Under the pieces are notes generated by a model. That model saw only the letters and a program-made list of their open reading frames with translations, made no database searches and was not told the origin of the DNA. The translations under genes were made by a program, and so were the position numbers. DNA of 64,000 nucleotides. Source: Atherinomorus stipes. Its lineage: Eukaryota > Chordata > Actinopteri > Atheriniformes > Atherinidae. Positions 23,811 through 35,447 of this stretch are shown piece after piece (within the stretch, counting starts at the first letter, position 1; every line of letters begins with the position of its first letter). Where the stretch lies: NCBI GenBank assembly GCA_023101725.1, contig JALJCO010009027.1, positions 62,001-126,000 of the forward strand. Reading direction: 5' to 3'.

Positions 23811-24248
23811 ATTTTTCTTTATTTGTTGGTGGTTAGTAAACTTCTGTCCATCTTCTCTGTCTGTCTGAAATGCTCCCAGTCATGTCATTGACCTGCTGCC
23901 AGTTAATGTAACTAGTTGTTAAATAGGGATGCACGATATCGGAATTTTGGCCGATAACTGATATGCCAATATTTTAAAACTCATGTGGCCAATAATTGAT
24001 AACAATTATGATATTAAAGCTGAAAAATAGATTATGTAATATTCATTTCATGTGCAAAATGAGAAAAAAAGACCTCAAACTAATAGACAAGTTTCACAGC
24101 CAAAACCATGGGAGCCGCCATGTCTGCTAGTTTCTGCTAAGGGCTTCTGGTTACCACGGTTACAGGGTATTTTACGCTGAGGACATACACAAATGAACAA
24201 CACTCATAGTAAGAGCTCCTGAACTCGATGATTGTACAGTGGATATTG

Positions 24249-24791
24249 TTAAAGGTACAGTATGTAAAAAAAAAAAAATCAAAGGTCAATGGCAGAAAAA
24301 TGTGATGAAATTCAAAACGGTGTTTCTATTGATGTGTAATGGCTTTACTAGAATAGCTGTTATATGTTTATTTTCTTAGAATGAGTCATTTATATCTACT
24401 TGCTGGGCGGTGCACATATGGAGGCTGCAATATTTTTTTTCCACCATTTTTACTACATTGTCCCTGAATGGACAAAACAATGTGTGTGAAGTAAGAGCCA
24501 TCTGAACTCTAAAACTGCTGTACCAGCTTTGTTTAATGGGAATTAAAGCACTGTTTGGGAGAGGGAATGCCTTAAAGGACATAAAAAGTAGTTACTCATA
24601 CTACACCTGAGACCACTGGATCCACTCACAGATGAAAACATTTTTTGTCTGGGAGAATTTTGGCCACTAACAGCCACCATACATTCATAACAGTGCTTGC
24701 AATATAAAGTCATTTGAAAGAAAACATCTTTTCTTTCAAATACCCATCTTTACCACTAGATGTCAGTAATTCTTACATACTGTACCTTTAA
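24249..24791. mobile_element. TTAA-flanked MITE with perfect 19-bp TIRs
   Basis: The left end TTAAAGGTACAGTATGTAA is exactly complementary to the right end at 24773-24791. TTAA at both tips fits piggyBac-type target duplication. The interior has no transposase. It is nested inside the split composite element. Confidence 0.85.
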
Positions 24792-25073
24792 ACCCAAAAA
24801 GCGTTCTGGGACATGCTGTGGCATATGTGGCTGCAGCAGCTTGTGGAAACAAATAAATATGAATGTTGTAAAGTGAGCGAACTTACCATAGGATGGCAGC
24901 TGTGCAGCTGCATGACTGACAGCTGGGTGCAGCCCGCAGCCTTCATCTCACCACCCTCCCTTACTCCAAGAAAAAGAAAAAAAAATCCTCCGAAGCCACT
25001 ACTCAAGCCTTTTTACGGGAGTCATTGTGACACTGGCTTGGTCGAACATTTTGGCTTGGTTGAATATTTGTCT

Positions 25074-25325
25074 GGGGCGGCTGTAGCTCAGGTGGAGGCG
25101 CAGTCGTCTTTCAACCGGAGGGTTGGGGGATTGTCTCCAGGCTTCCCCAGACATGCCGAAGCGTCCTTGGGCAAGACGCTGAACCTCACGTCTCCTCCCG
25201 ATGTGCCTATCGGGGTATGATTGTGTGTGTGACTGGGTGAATGTGACATGTAGTGTAAAGTGCTTTGAGTGGTCGGTATGACTGGAAAAGCGCCATATAA
25301 GTACAGCCCATCCATTTACCATTCA
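25074..25325 (+). mobile_element. tRNA-derived SINE
   Basis: The head contains an A-box-like TAGCTCAGGTGG (25084-25095) and a degenerate B box near 25126-25138. Then follow CATGCCGAAGCGTCCTTGGG and the tail AGTGTAAAGTGCTTTGAGTG with GCGCCATATAAGTACAG. This arrangement is a widespread percomorph-fish SINE. Point changes in the B box suggest an old copy. Confidence 0.85.
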
Positions 25326-25974
25326 TGGACACTACTGTAAACTGTCTTGTTTTTGTTGCTATCAACACACAGCCGACTGCATCACTATGTAAGTCTCGTT
25401 TATCAACATAGGACTCAACAAAGTACTAAAATATACTGCTAGTTGTAACATCAGGTCATTTCAACATATTATCTTCCCAGTTCAGTGTCGTAGCAGGTAA
25501 GGAAGTAATAAAACACGGAACTTTTATTAGAAATAAATGAGAATGTTACCATTTTAGAGACATCACTAATCAATGTAAATGAATGCAGATCTTACTTGAC
25601 CGGAAGCGCTTGGCAGAAATTGATCCATTGCGGAAGTAAAACGGAAATGATCATGAAACTTGTCTATAGGATATGTGCATTATATCTTAGAATGACCTGG
25701 ATTTTCTTCTCCATGAGAAGAGGAAAAAAAAAACAAACAGTACCCAAAAACAGGGGATATTTTTTTGTATACACAAATGACTCTACAAACTCTGTTCACA
25801 CAGAACATCCTAAAAGAAACTCTTTAGAAGTTTTAAAGATTGTAAAAAGGAAGTTTTGGTTTTTTTTAGACTTCCGGTTGAGTATCGGTGGGGTGGCCGC
25901 CGGTGTCTGATACTCAGTTTTAAGGCCCATACAGGCTGATATCGATAGAGGGCCAATTATATTGTGCATCCCTA

Positions 25975-28200
25975 TTGTCAAATGTCAAATTTAATGTTTT
26001 CCAGCCTTGTTGTTTGTTTATTTGGAATGAGATAGTTGATAAGATTAGCAAATCATTGCTTTCTGTTTTTGTTTTGCATGCTGCACAGCATCCCAACATT
26101 TGTGGGGAATTAGTTATTATACTATTATAATGTTATAATATGTTGTATTATAGTGTTTATGTATAATATAGAAGATGATGGTTAATAATATATATATCTT
26201 AATCCAATCCAATCATTTTCTAGCTCTTTAATGTCTGATGAGCAGCAGTTTCTCATTGTTGGACATCTCTGCATAACAAGCTGTTGCAGAGATGGTGAGC
26301 CGTCATTGGTTGTTCTTACCTGAGGTTAGCAGCAGTAATTACAGCAGAAAAGCTGTCATTCTCAGCCATGCTAAGAGTCTTGTAGAGGATTTGTTTGGAT
26401 TCCCTCCGAATGTCTCCAGCCCGGCAGGATTACAGGTTTTCCACTCAGCAAGGCACAATATTTGTGTTTCTTTTTGTTGTTTTTTTTCCTCCTAATTCCT
26501 AAACTTCCTTGCTTCTGGCTCTTTGGGAAGCAAATTAGCATGTTCTGGGTTGTTTTCCAAACAGGTTTAGACATTTTCCTGCATGCATACACACATACAC
26601 ACACATGCAGACAGTGGCCCAATTTCCAGTGCAGTGCAAATTTCATTCCCCTTGCTAATTTCCCATAATGCATTCCTAAGATGTGCTAATAAACTGCACA
26701 GAATCCATATTCATAAGCTCTGGGTTCAGACAAATGATGAATTACCAATACTTAGTCAGCAGGAAAGCCAAATGAAATGGAAATGAAATATTCAGCCATG
26801 TGCCATGCAATAGTAATTGGTATTTTAAGCTGCATGATCAGTAGTGTGTGTGCGTGTGTGTGTGCGTGATCCGACACGGCTATGTGTATATATTTTTATC
26901 TATCGGATTGCTAGATTGGCAAATAGCAAGTATCTTTGCAATCACAGAGAACAGAGGCTTCATTTTCTGAGATGATGGAGTTATAATCATAAGATCTGCT
27001 CCTCATTTCTGCAAAAGAAGGTGAGTCATAGATTTTAATGACTCATTTTCCAGCCCAGACCTGCTTCTTGTAGGAGTGATGATGGAGTGTCATAACTCAA
27101 ATCTGGCTCTGGCGTTTGATGAAATTCTTTTCAGCGACAAGTTAACCTGACGTCGGCGCTTCTCTTCTCGCTTTCCTCTCTGTGATTACAGGCTCGGCTG
27201 AGCAAAAAGCTTCACTCGAACCTGCACCGTGCAGGAAACGTCCTATTTACCTTTGATTCTTTACTCTCGCAGCTTTCACCCAACTCTCTAAACGCCCCTC
27301 TGCTTTCATCGCACTTCTCATTTTGTCCTTTTTGTTTTTGCCGCTGATGAAAAGATAGCAGGCAGAAAAGGATGAGCGCGTGATCTTCACAACGTGCCAG
27401 TCATTCGACTTATCTGCGGGCTCCCAAGCAGCGTTGGCTCTCATAGATTAATGAGCTGCGCCTGGCATTCTTGATTAGTCTGACTTCCTTTTGTTTGTCT
27501 ACATTTTTATTACCTCGCCTCAGCCGGCAGATTCTATCTTTAGTGCTCTTTTTTTTGTTATGTTATTGTGGCCGACGCTGTTTCACCATCAATCATACAG
27601 GAGTGGTCCTATTGTGAGGGCCCTCCACAGCGCAGCGTGGGCCTTGTGTTAGCTGCGGATGCTAATGAGAGATAATGGTTAGCTATTTGTACGCCTAGTG
27701 GTTAGCTTAGCCGCGAGTCCAGACCTCTTTATCAGTGCCAGCCCCTGACTATTATTCACCACACACGTTTCAGCTGTCCCCGGCGTCTGTGCCGAGCTGC
27801 AGGCAGGCGTGCAGCGCGGCGTGTTAGCCTGCACGGAAGAGGCGCCACTGGTGGTTGATGAGGGTGGAGATGAGGGGGCGGCTGTGATTTGATTACAGCT
27901 CTGCCCCCTGCATCTGTGACATGCTCGCACGGACATACACACAGCCATCCCCGCGCACGCTGTTCGTTAGCCCCCCATCTTGAGACACAGGCCACCAGCC
28001 TCCTCATGAATATTAATAGCAATCTGATGAGTGTGGAGAAGGCCAACCGTTGTTGGTTTAGGTGTGACCACATGTACAAAGCACACACAAAGGAGCCCAG
28101 TATGAGGAGAGCGCTCCGGGTCAGGGTTGAGTCTATTATACTCTCCTCGTCTGTCATGCACCTCTGTGGCTCTGTGATTTGTGTCCTGCAGGTCTCAGGT
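25975..28200. other. Intron 2 segment, no gene seen
   Basis: Contains a short (GT)n near 26846-26868. The block 26940-28160 is GC-balanced, has many TAAT and homeobox-like cores and shows no repeat by eye, so it is a candidate for conserved regulatory sequence. Frames on both strands overlap and show no domain. Confidence 0.4.
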
Positions 28201-28440
28201 GGCACTTTCAGGTATTTTGGTGGAGGTTTTGGTTTATTCCCCTCACCTCTTGAGGGGGGAAAAATAAAAATATTTTTTAAAAAAATTTTTTGTTGTTTTT
28301 TTATATTATATTTAAAGAAAAAATTTTTATAAAAGGAAATTTTTCCAATAAATTCTTTTAAATAATTTTTTCATCAAAGATTTTTATGTTTTTTTAATAA
28401 GGGGGGTTTTAAAGAAGAAAATTAAGATAAAAATCAAAAA
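28201..28440. repeat. A/T-homopolymer low-complexity tract
   Basis: Dominated by A and T runs (28261-28440), directly next to the polypyrimidine tract. The abrupt change suggests a poorly resolved or error-rich consensus. Confidence 0.6.
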
Positions 28441-29380
28441 AGGTGTGATTTCTTTTCTCTTCTTTTCCCTTCCTTTTTTTTAATTTCTTTTCTTTTTTTC
28501 TCTTCTTCTTCTTCCCTTTCCTTCCTTTCCTTTTTCTTTTCTTTTCTTTTGTTTCTCATTTTCTTTTTTCTCTTTTTCCCTTTTCTTTTCTTTTCTTTCA
28601 TTTTCATTTTTCTTTTTTCTTTTCCTTTTTTCTTTCCCAAGTTCTTTTCTTTTCCTTTCCTTTCCTTTCTTTTCCTTTCCTTTCCTTTCCTTTCCTTTCC
28701 TTTCCTTTCCTTTCCTTTCCTTTCCTTTCCTTTCCTTTCCTTTCCTTTCCTTTCCTTTTCTTTCCTTTCCTTTCCTTTCCTTTTCCCCTTCCTTTTCTTT
28801 CTTTTCTTTTTCTTTTCCTTTTTTTCTTTCTTTTTCTTTTCTTTTCTTTCCTTTTCTTGTGTTTTGTTTTCTTCTCTTTTCTTCTTTTTCTTTTCATTTG
28901 TCTTTTTCTCTTTTTTTTCTTTTTCCTTTATTTCCTTTCCTCTTTCCTTTTTTCTCTTTTGTTTTTTTTTCTTCTTATCATTTTTCCATTTCTTTCCTTT
29001 TCTTTCTCTTTTTTCTTTCCTTTTCTTTTCCTTTCTTTCTTTTCCTTTCCTTTCCTTTCCTTTTTCCCCCTATCCTTTTCTTTCTCTTTCCCTTTCGTTT
29101 TTGCTTTCTTTTTCTTTTCTTTTCTTTCCTTTTCTTTGTTTTTGTTTTTCTCTTTTTCTTCTTTTTCTTTTCATTTGTCTTTTTCTTTTCTTTCTTTTTC
29201 CTTTATTTCTCTTTCCCTTTCCTTTTTTCTCTTTTGTTTTTTTTCTTCTTATCATTTTTCCATTTCTTTCCTTTTCTTTCTTTTTTCTTTCCTTTTACTT
29301 TTCCTTTCTTTCCTTTCCTTTCCTTTCCTTTCCTTTCCTTTCCTTTCCTTTCCTTTCCTGTCCTTTCCTTTCCCTGCTGG
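28441..29380 (+). repeat. 0.94-kb polypyrimidine tract with (CTTTC)n arrays
   Basis: The + strand is almost wholly C and T. Clean pentamer arrays of TTTCC lie at about 28655-28790, 29040-29062 and 29305-29372, separated by degenerate CT-rich sequence. Related segments recur (28865-29060 resembles 29150-29300), indicating block duplication. Apparent long frames here (Phe/Ser/Leu-rich, or Lys/Arg/Glu-rich on the minus strand) are composition artefacts. Confidence 0.93.
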
Positions 29381-29384
29381 AGGG

Positions 29385-29620
29385 GGAAAATGAAAAAATT
29401 TTTGAGAATGGTGAAAGAGGGGGGGGTGGGGTAAGATTCTACTTTTTTTGTCAGAAGAAGTTGATCAGTACTCCTAGGGGGGGTACAAAAGAGGGGAGGG
29501 GGGAAAAAGGGGAAACGGGCAGGTGTTTTTTTTGGGGGGGGAAAGGAAGGGAGACCGACCAGAGACATGGGGGAATGGGGTGTAATAATGGGGGAGGATT
29601 GAAAAAGAAATCCTTGTGAG
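29385..29620. repeat. G/A-rich low-complexity tract
   Basis: Many G runs of 6-9 directly downstream of the polypyrimidine tract. Possibly poorly assembled. No gene. Confidence 0.6.
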
Positions 29621-30675
29621 GTGTTGAATTCATATCATTTCTTTTGTCTTGCAATTCCAATTTGAATGTTCTACATGTGTGAGTGTCCTCTCTTGTTACA
29701 CTGATGTCCTACAGAAAAGGGATTAAAGTCGGGGAGCATGACGTCTTCTGATAAGTAGACTGTCACTCCTCATTCCATGTGCATGCAAGCACACATAAAT
29801 CAAAACAGACATTTTTTTAAGCAGGAAAAATATTTAAAAAGCCACAGTGATCTCCATCTGAAACGTCAACTGTTTGATTAAAGGACCATTTTCCATCAAT
29901 TTTCCATCATCTCATTTACCTGCATGTCAAAGCGACAGAGGCAATGCAAGAAAATTAACTTGGTCACATGGAAATATGTCATGATCTATAACATGGATAT
30001 GTGGCCTTGAATGTTTTTGTATTTTTTTAGAAATGAGGAAGAAAAACAACCCATCTGTGCTTAGAACACCATGTAAGGAAGTGTTAAGATTAAAAGCTAC
30101 TTCTGAAACAAATGAAGCAACCAGGAAACATATCAGCTCAGACTTTTTAAACTAAAACATACCAACAGATATTTCAGGTGTTACAGATCTTCATGCTAAA
30201 GAATAATCTTTAACATTTCCTGGTAACTCGATCGCTCGCCTGCTTCTTTATTCCAGTGATTCACTTGTATTTTTGTTGTCATTCTGCATCCGGCATCCCC
30301 AGACTAATGAAAAATATTGTAAATGCATGCTAATACATTCAAACGCTGAAAGCATTAAAATGCAGAACAGCAGTTGCACTAAAAATGGGTTTGGTTTTAT
30401 TAGACGAGAGGATTGTAATGCTAATAACTGGGTTTTTGTGGAAAGTTTTCTTGCAAAAAAAGTAAACCTTATGATTACAGTCAGTTTAACAAAGAGGAGA
30501 AATTTCTTGTCTATATATTTGAGATGCAATCCCTCTTGAGAGAACTTCCTGTCAGGATCAGAATCTGTATGTCTGATAAGGGAGGACTGATACTTCAAAA
30601 CTATTATAGGAGCTAGACTTTTTTTTTTAGTTTTATGGAAATGAGAATATGTACCCATCCTCGTACTGTATTTAT
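29621..30675. other. Intron 2 segment, no gene seen
   Basis: Ordinary AT-rich intronic sequence. No repeat ends recognised. Confidence 0.4.
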
Positions 30676-31449
30676 AAGGGATGCACAATATAATTGGCCC
30701 CCAACTGGTATTGGCCTATATCGGCCTTAAAACTGAGTATTGGACATTGGCCACCTGACCGATATTTAACTGATCAGGCTGCTGTTTTCTAGAGTCTAAA
30801 AAACAAACAAACTTCCTCCTATTTTCTTTTTCAAAACCTTCTTTTTTATAGACTAAAACTTCTAAAGACAAGGGGTAGGGAAAAAATACAGATACACTGA
30901 AATATCGATATTTTCAAATGCGTGTATCATAGTTACATTTAAAAAGCTGCGTCTATCTATTTTACCAATGAAATCTCTCGATATTTCATTGTTCTGTGAC
31001 AAAATCTCACGAGAATTCACAAAAATTTCGCAACATTTTCATATGCTGATATTATATTGACATTTTAAAACATGGTATCAATCTATTTTACTAACAAAAT
31101 CGTGATATTTCATCGTCCTGTTTGGAAATCTCACGTGAATTCACGAAATATCGTGAGATTTTTCAACAAAATGATACAATCTCGTGAGATTTGTAAGTAA
31201 AATAGATCGAGGCCGCATTTTTGAATATTGATTTGACATCAGTATATGAAAATATTGCGATATTTCAATGGATCGATATTTTTTCCCATCCCTATTTTTC
31301 AAAGTGTTGGAAACGGATAACAAAACTGTTATTTGACTAGATATTTTTCTTAACCAATATCAATACAGATATTAAAGCTATCGGCCACATGAGTTTTAAA
31401 ATATCGGCATATCGGATATCGGCCAAGATTCCAATATTGTGCATCCCTA
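30676..31449 (-). mobile_element. Composite hAT-like foldback element, copy 7 (reverse)
   Basis: Flank duplication GTATTTAT/GTGTTTAT (7 of 8). The first base of the outer repeat has changed from T to A. The inner foldback spans about 30870-31294 and its CGCGAGA palindromes have largely decayed to CGTGAGA/CACGAGA, typical of CpG loss. Confidence 0.9.
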
Positions 31450-31454
31450 GTGTT

Positions 31455-32320
31455 TATATCTATCAATCAACCAATCTTTATTTATGAAGCACTTTTCCAG
31501 CAGGTTGCACGACCCAAAGCGCTTTACAGTTTAAAAACATTCCTGCCTGCTGCCCTTCACTCCCCCCCCCCCCCCCCCCCAAAAAAAAAAAACAAAACAA
31601 ACAAACTCCCCAACTCAAGTACATTGATTTACCTGAGGCATCAGAGGAGCCGTCTGCACCAGGGCGGCACAGCAACTGTAACCGCAGTGGCCCAGGTGCC
31701 CAGCGGAGGTGTGATGTAACACCAACCCCCACCAAGGCACGACACGGCATCCAGTCTGCCACCGCCACCCCGGACAGACGGCCCCCACGGTGAAAGCACC
31801 GGAGGGACCTAAGGACCCAGGAACAATAAAAGTAATATAAGAACATTAAATAAACGTATAAAATACATTAAAACTTTGAATAGAAACATCTAAAAATGAC
31901 CAAACAGTAAAAAAAAGGCCATTTTACAACCAGTGAATAAATACAAAATATTAGATTAGCCAATTACAACTTAAACGGCAAAAGTCAGCTAAAAGCCAGA
32001 CTAAAAAGGTGGGTCTTGAGTCTGTTCTTACAAACGTGAACGTTCTCTGCGCCTCTGAGATCCTCCGGCAGACTGTTCCACAGGCGAAGGTCGTACCACT
32101 GGAACGACGCTTTGCCGTGTGTGTGTGTCCTGGCTTTGGGAATGACTAAAAGCCGGCTGCCGGAGGAGTGCAGGTATCGCAAGGGCTCATAGGATAAAAG
32201 AAGTTCTGAGAGATAAGAAGGTCCAAGACCATTAAGACATTTAAAAACCATTAAAAGGACCTTAAAATCGATCCTAAAACACACAGGGAGCCAATGCAGC
32301 GATCGTAAAACTGGTGTAAT
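31455..32320 (-). mobile_element. L2-like LINE, 5'-truncated copy
   Basis: In minus orientation the element runs from reverse-transcriptase C-terminal coding (32320-31985) through a GC-rich 3' UTR (31984-31600) to the tail near 31455-31530, which contains CTTTATTTATGAAGCAC and AAAGCGCTTTACAG. A C20/A12 homopolymer pair (31561-31592) lies in the UTR. The 5' part of the ORF is missing, the usual result of incomplete reverse transcription. Confidence 0.8.
31985..32320 (-). pseudogene. L2-like LINE reverse transcriptase, C-terminal fragment
   Basis: The open frame gives ITPVLRSLHWLPV, then FKVLLMVFKCLNGLGPSYL, and later WNSLPEDLRGAENVHVCKNR with a final LKTHLF. This is the conserved tail after the reverse-transcriptase domain of fish L2-type LINEs. 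It is open for 112 codons and ends at a normal-looking stop, so it is fairly young, but polymerase and endonuclease domains are absent. It is not a host gene. Confidence 0.85.
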
Positions 32321-32428
32321 ACAGTGTAATAATTATAGATTTATGTATGCTTGCAACTCAGAGTTGTCACAGACTACCTTGAATTTGAATTTTCAATTAG
32401 AATTTGTTTTTTCCCACCCCTAATACTT

Positions 32429-32431
<3 letters not shown>

Positions 32432-32468
<37 letters not shown>

Positions 32469-32530
32469 GTATGTATATATATATATATAATATATGTGTG
32501 TGTGTGTGTGTGTGTGTCTGAGTGTGTGTA
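32432..32530. repeat. (TA)n and (TG)n microsatellites
   Basis: TA repeats at 32432-32490 are followed by TG repeats to about 32530. The word TTTTTTCCCACCCCTA at about 32406-32421 just upstream equals one end of the foldback MITE, possibly a remnant. Confidence 0.85.
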
Positions 32531-33161
32531 TGTAATAATATGCATGCACTTCTTTAAAAAAACAAAAAAACAAACAAACTTGGAAACATTAATGCGTTTG
32601 TAGATTTGATTACCTCTTGCTTTAAGGGAAATGTGTAAATCATGTCAGGAGATTTGCCCAAAGTCATTTATTACATGTCAGACATCAGCCCCACTGACAG
32701 ACGACAATAAGGCACTACTTAAAGCGTGCTAACCTGTTGAAGGGGAAAGTTTCAGTGAATAAGACTTGATTGCGAGACGCAGATGTGCTGATTAGCCTTT
32801 GATGCTTGGTGACATGTCGCTCCCTCACCTCCTTTCCCCTCATTCACCACCACCGGGAGCCACGATTGACTGGCGCGTGAATAGTCCCGTAACTCTGCAC
32901 CCTGTGTGAATGGCCAGTGATGAAAGGGAGCATGAGGTTTGAGTGTGCTGATTAAAAAAGGGGGAAAAAGTGACACGAATGCTTGCCTAATCAGAATCTA
33001 TACCTGCTCCATACTGTAATCATGAGCCTTATGGAAAATCTTAACATCATTTAGAATAATTCAGCTGCATCTCATCTGTCCATAAAGGAGATGTTCTGCA
33101 CTTTATTCCCAATCTGAAACAATTTTATTTAAGTCTCAATGAAATGTCAGAGCCGTGCTTT
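32531..33161. other. Intron 2 segment, no gene seen
   Basis: Unassigned, ordinary composition. Confidence 0.4.
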
Positions 33162-33343
33162 TAGGGACCGACCGATACAGATTTTTTAGGGTCGATACAG
33201 ATATTTTCTCATCAGCCGATGGCCGATACAACCTGCCGCTATTTGGTGTCGAAACTGAATTTGACTACCAAGTTAGTATAATGAAGGACACAATGAAAAG
33301 GAATTTTACAACTCTTTTAATATGAAAAAAGAACAAAGCACTT

Positions 33344-33386
<43 letters not shown>

Positions 33387-33579
33387 AACTGTACTTGTAA
33401 ACAAGTATTAAATGGATACATTAAACTTGTAATAAATGTATACGGTATATGAAAAAGTCTGTAAATTATGCAGTGGGGGTAAAAGCCAACACACCTGACT
33501 TATCAGCCAATGCTGATCAAGCAAAAAACACAAATATCGGCCTAAAATATTGGCCGGCCGATGTATCGGTCTTCCTTTA
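33162..33579. mobile_element. hAT-like MITE, TAGGGACCGACCGATA type
   Basis: The ends TAGGGACCGACCGATACAG and a diverged complement (TGTATCGGTCTTCCTTTA) are flanked by CGTGCTTT/CATGCTTT (7 of 8). A (TA)n tract (33346-33380) lies inside. No transposase. This family is distinct from the composite element. Confidence 0.82.
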
Positions 33580-34581
33580 CATGCTTTGGTCAAAGTTCCC
33601 CTTATTTGAGCCCAGTTTCTGTTTTAAGAAGGCGAAGATGGAAAGGTGGGAGGGGCCAAGTAACTGCTTTTTATAGGAGTTTTTGGTCTGGTAGTGACTT
33701 ACAGCAGGACACTAAAAGAGACCTTCCCAAGCACATAAAATGATTTTTGCCTACTATACCCCCTTTTATGACATGCTTTATTATAACTTAAAGGCTTTAA
33801 ATGTGTAGTAAACAGAATCCTAAAGATAAATGATCTCTGTGACAGACGGTTTCCTGCAGATCAGATCAGGCTGGAGAGGTTTGCCTGGCGGGATTCGGTC
33901 ACTTGAGCTGATTTGATCGCATCTCATCAGCCTCGACCTTGATGCAGCCCCCCCATCGCAGCACCTCAACAGCTCTTCATCTGATTATATTCAATTAACA
34001 ATACCCTCTCCACACACTCTCTCACACACACCTTCACCAAACCTGGCCTGATTGTGATTGCGTTAGGGGAACTTAACGAAGGCTTAATGAGAAATTGTTC
34101 AGACTGTGGCAGTCTGCTTTTCATTCAGCTGCACGCATGTTGATTTTCCTCATAAAGTTGCACTTTGGAATTTTAATTTCTTTACATGATCCATTGCGTT
34201 ATCTTCTGACTTTGAATAATGGCGCCTCTCCAAAGTGATTTGTCAGTTCATTGAAGCAAAAGAGTGGGGTTCAGTCACGATGAGGCCACTTTCAGTTTTC
34301 TTTGCATAAATATGTGTGACCCACCTAGACTACCAGGCTAGAACACTCAGATGTTGTTCTGTGGTGCCTCCTTTGTAAAACACTGACATTCTGTGTCATG
34401 ATCACACCGCCCATTAGTTTCTAATGGAGCGAGACGGTCAGATGGTGACCTGACCTTCCTGCTCCTGCTGTGGTCTGGCAGGAGGAACCTGAAAAAGGGA
34501 TGGCCTCACTTTCCTAATGACACATGCAGAACAGGAGGATGTAGAGTGCATAGTGGTCTTTTTTTAGTGATACGTGCAGTC
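33580..34581. other. Intron 2 segment, no gene seen
   Basis: Unassigned. 33840-34260 is less AT-rich and has no visible repeat. Confidence 0.4.
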
Positions 34582-35439
34582 TAGGGCTGGGCGATATGGA
34601 CCAAATATTATATCACAATATAGTTATTTTAGATGATGATATATGATATATCCTGGTATTTTTACCCTAATTTGTCTGAAAGTTTCATTTCATATCAAAC
34701 ACCTGTTTTTAGTATTGAAACATGTTTAGCGTAAAGGTTTCGCTCCACTGCAGTGATGGAACTGACAAAACACTGGTTAAAAATGTTTGTTGAATCAAAG
34801 TAATTAAAAATAACTAGCTGGTTTTTAATTATGTCTTTGTAGAAGTCATGGGGAGGATTGTCTTCCAGACACTTTAAATAATAGGGGTGGGAAAAAATAT
34901 TGATACACTGAAATATTTTCATATCTATATTTAAAAACGTGGTATCAATCTATTTTACTAGGGAAATCTCGCGAGATATCATTGTTTTGTTACAAAATCT
35001 CATTAGATTTTAAAAGATACCACAAGATTTAATCGTTCTTTTACAAAATCTCATGAGAATTCACGAAGCACCGCAAGATTACATCACTGTTACAAAATCT
35101 TGCGGCATTTTGTAAAATCTCATGAGATTTCGTCACGAAACGATGATTTCTCGCAAGATTTCATTAGTAAAATAGATCAATACCATATCTCTATTTAAAA
35201 ATGCTGTATCATCTTATGATAATATCGTGATAATTCAGTGTATGATATTTTTTCCACCCTTATTAAATAATCAAGTGACCCCGTTTGTAGTCAGTCGAGG
35301 TGCAGTCAGGTCATTACGAAAAAATAAAGCAAAAAAATTTGCACAACTAATACTGCGATATAACGATATGTGTAAATATCATATCTCTCTTATGTAAATA
35401 TCATATCTCGATATCATATCAGTATATCACACAGCTCTA
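34582..35439. mobile_element. hAT-like MITE, TAGGGCTGGGCGATA type, with nested foldback
   Basis: Perfect 8-bp duplication GTGCAGTC (34574-34581, 35440-35447). The left end is TAGGGCTGGGCGATATGG and the right end a diverged complement ending CAGCTCTA. A foldback MITE at 34882-35262 with its own duplication interrupts it, so about 470 bp is the original element. Confidence 0.92.
34882..35262. mobile_element. Solo foldback MITE nested in another hAT-like MITE
   Basis: Perfect 8-bp duplication TTAAATAA on both sides. Ends TAGGGGTGGGAAAAAATAT and complement (one base lost). Perfect TCTCGCGAGA at 34967-34976. It shows that the foldback transposed independently of the composite element. Confidence 0.92.
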
Positions 35440-35447
35440 GTGCAGTC

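Larger units (their letters stand above)
23924..25974 (+). mobile_element. Composite hAT-like element, copy 6, with 1.8-kb nested interior
   Basis: Left arm 23924-24031 and right arm 25819-25974 are in matching orientation and bounded by 8-bp sequences TTGTTAAA/TTGTCAAA (7 of 8). They therefore belong to one insertion. The usual inner foldback is absent; the interior instead holds a TTAA MITE (24249-24791), a SINE (25074-25325) and about 1 kb of unassigned sequence. Confidence 0.75.

Noticed and set aside
25074..25150. A functional tRNA gene at the SINE head
   Set aside because: The B box is mutated, there is no acceptor-stem pairing, and a SINE body and tail follow.
28549..29619. A 356-codon open frame rich in Phe, Ser, Leu and Pro
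   Set aside because: It follows from the polypyrimidine repeat: all three + frames and the complementary minus frames are open and low-complexity. No domain and no splice context.
31985..32284. Clean 99-codon minus-strand frame as a host gene
   Set aside because: The sequence is the C-terminal tail of an L2-like LINE ORF followed by that LINE's 3' tail.
32406..32421. A foldback MITE end (TTTTTTCCCACCCCTA)
   Set aside because: Only the terminal 16 bp are present with no opposite arm or duplication; too short to call an element.
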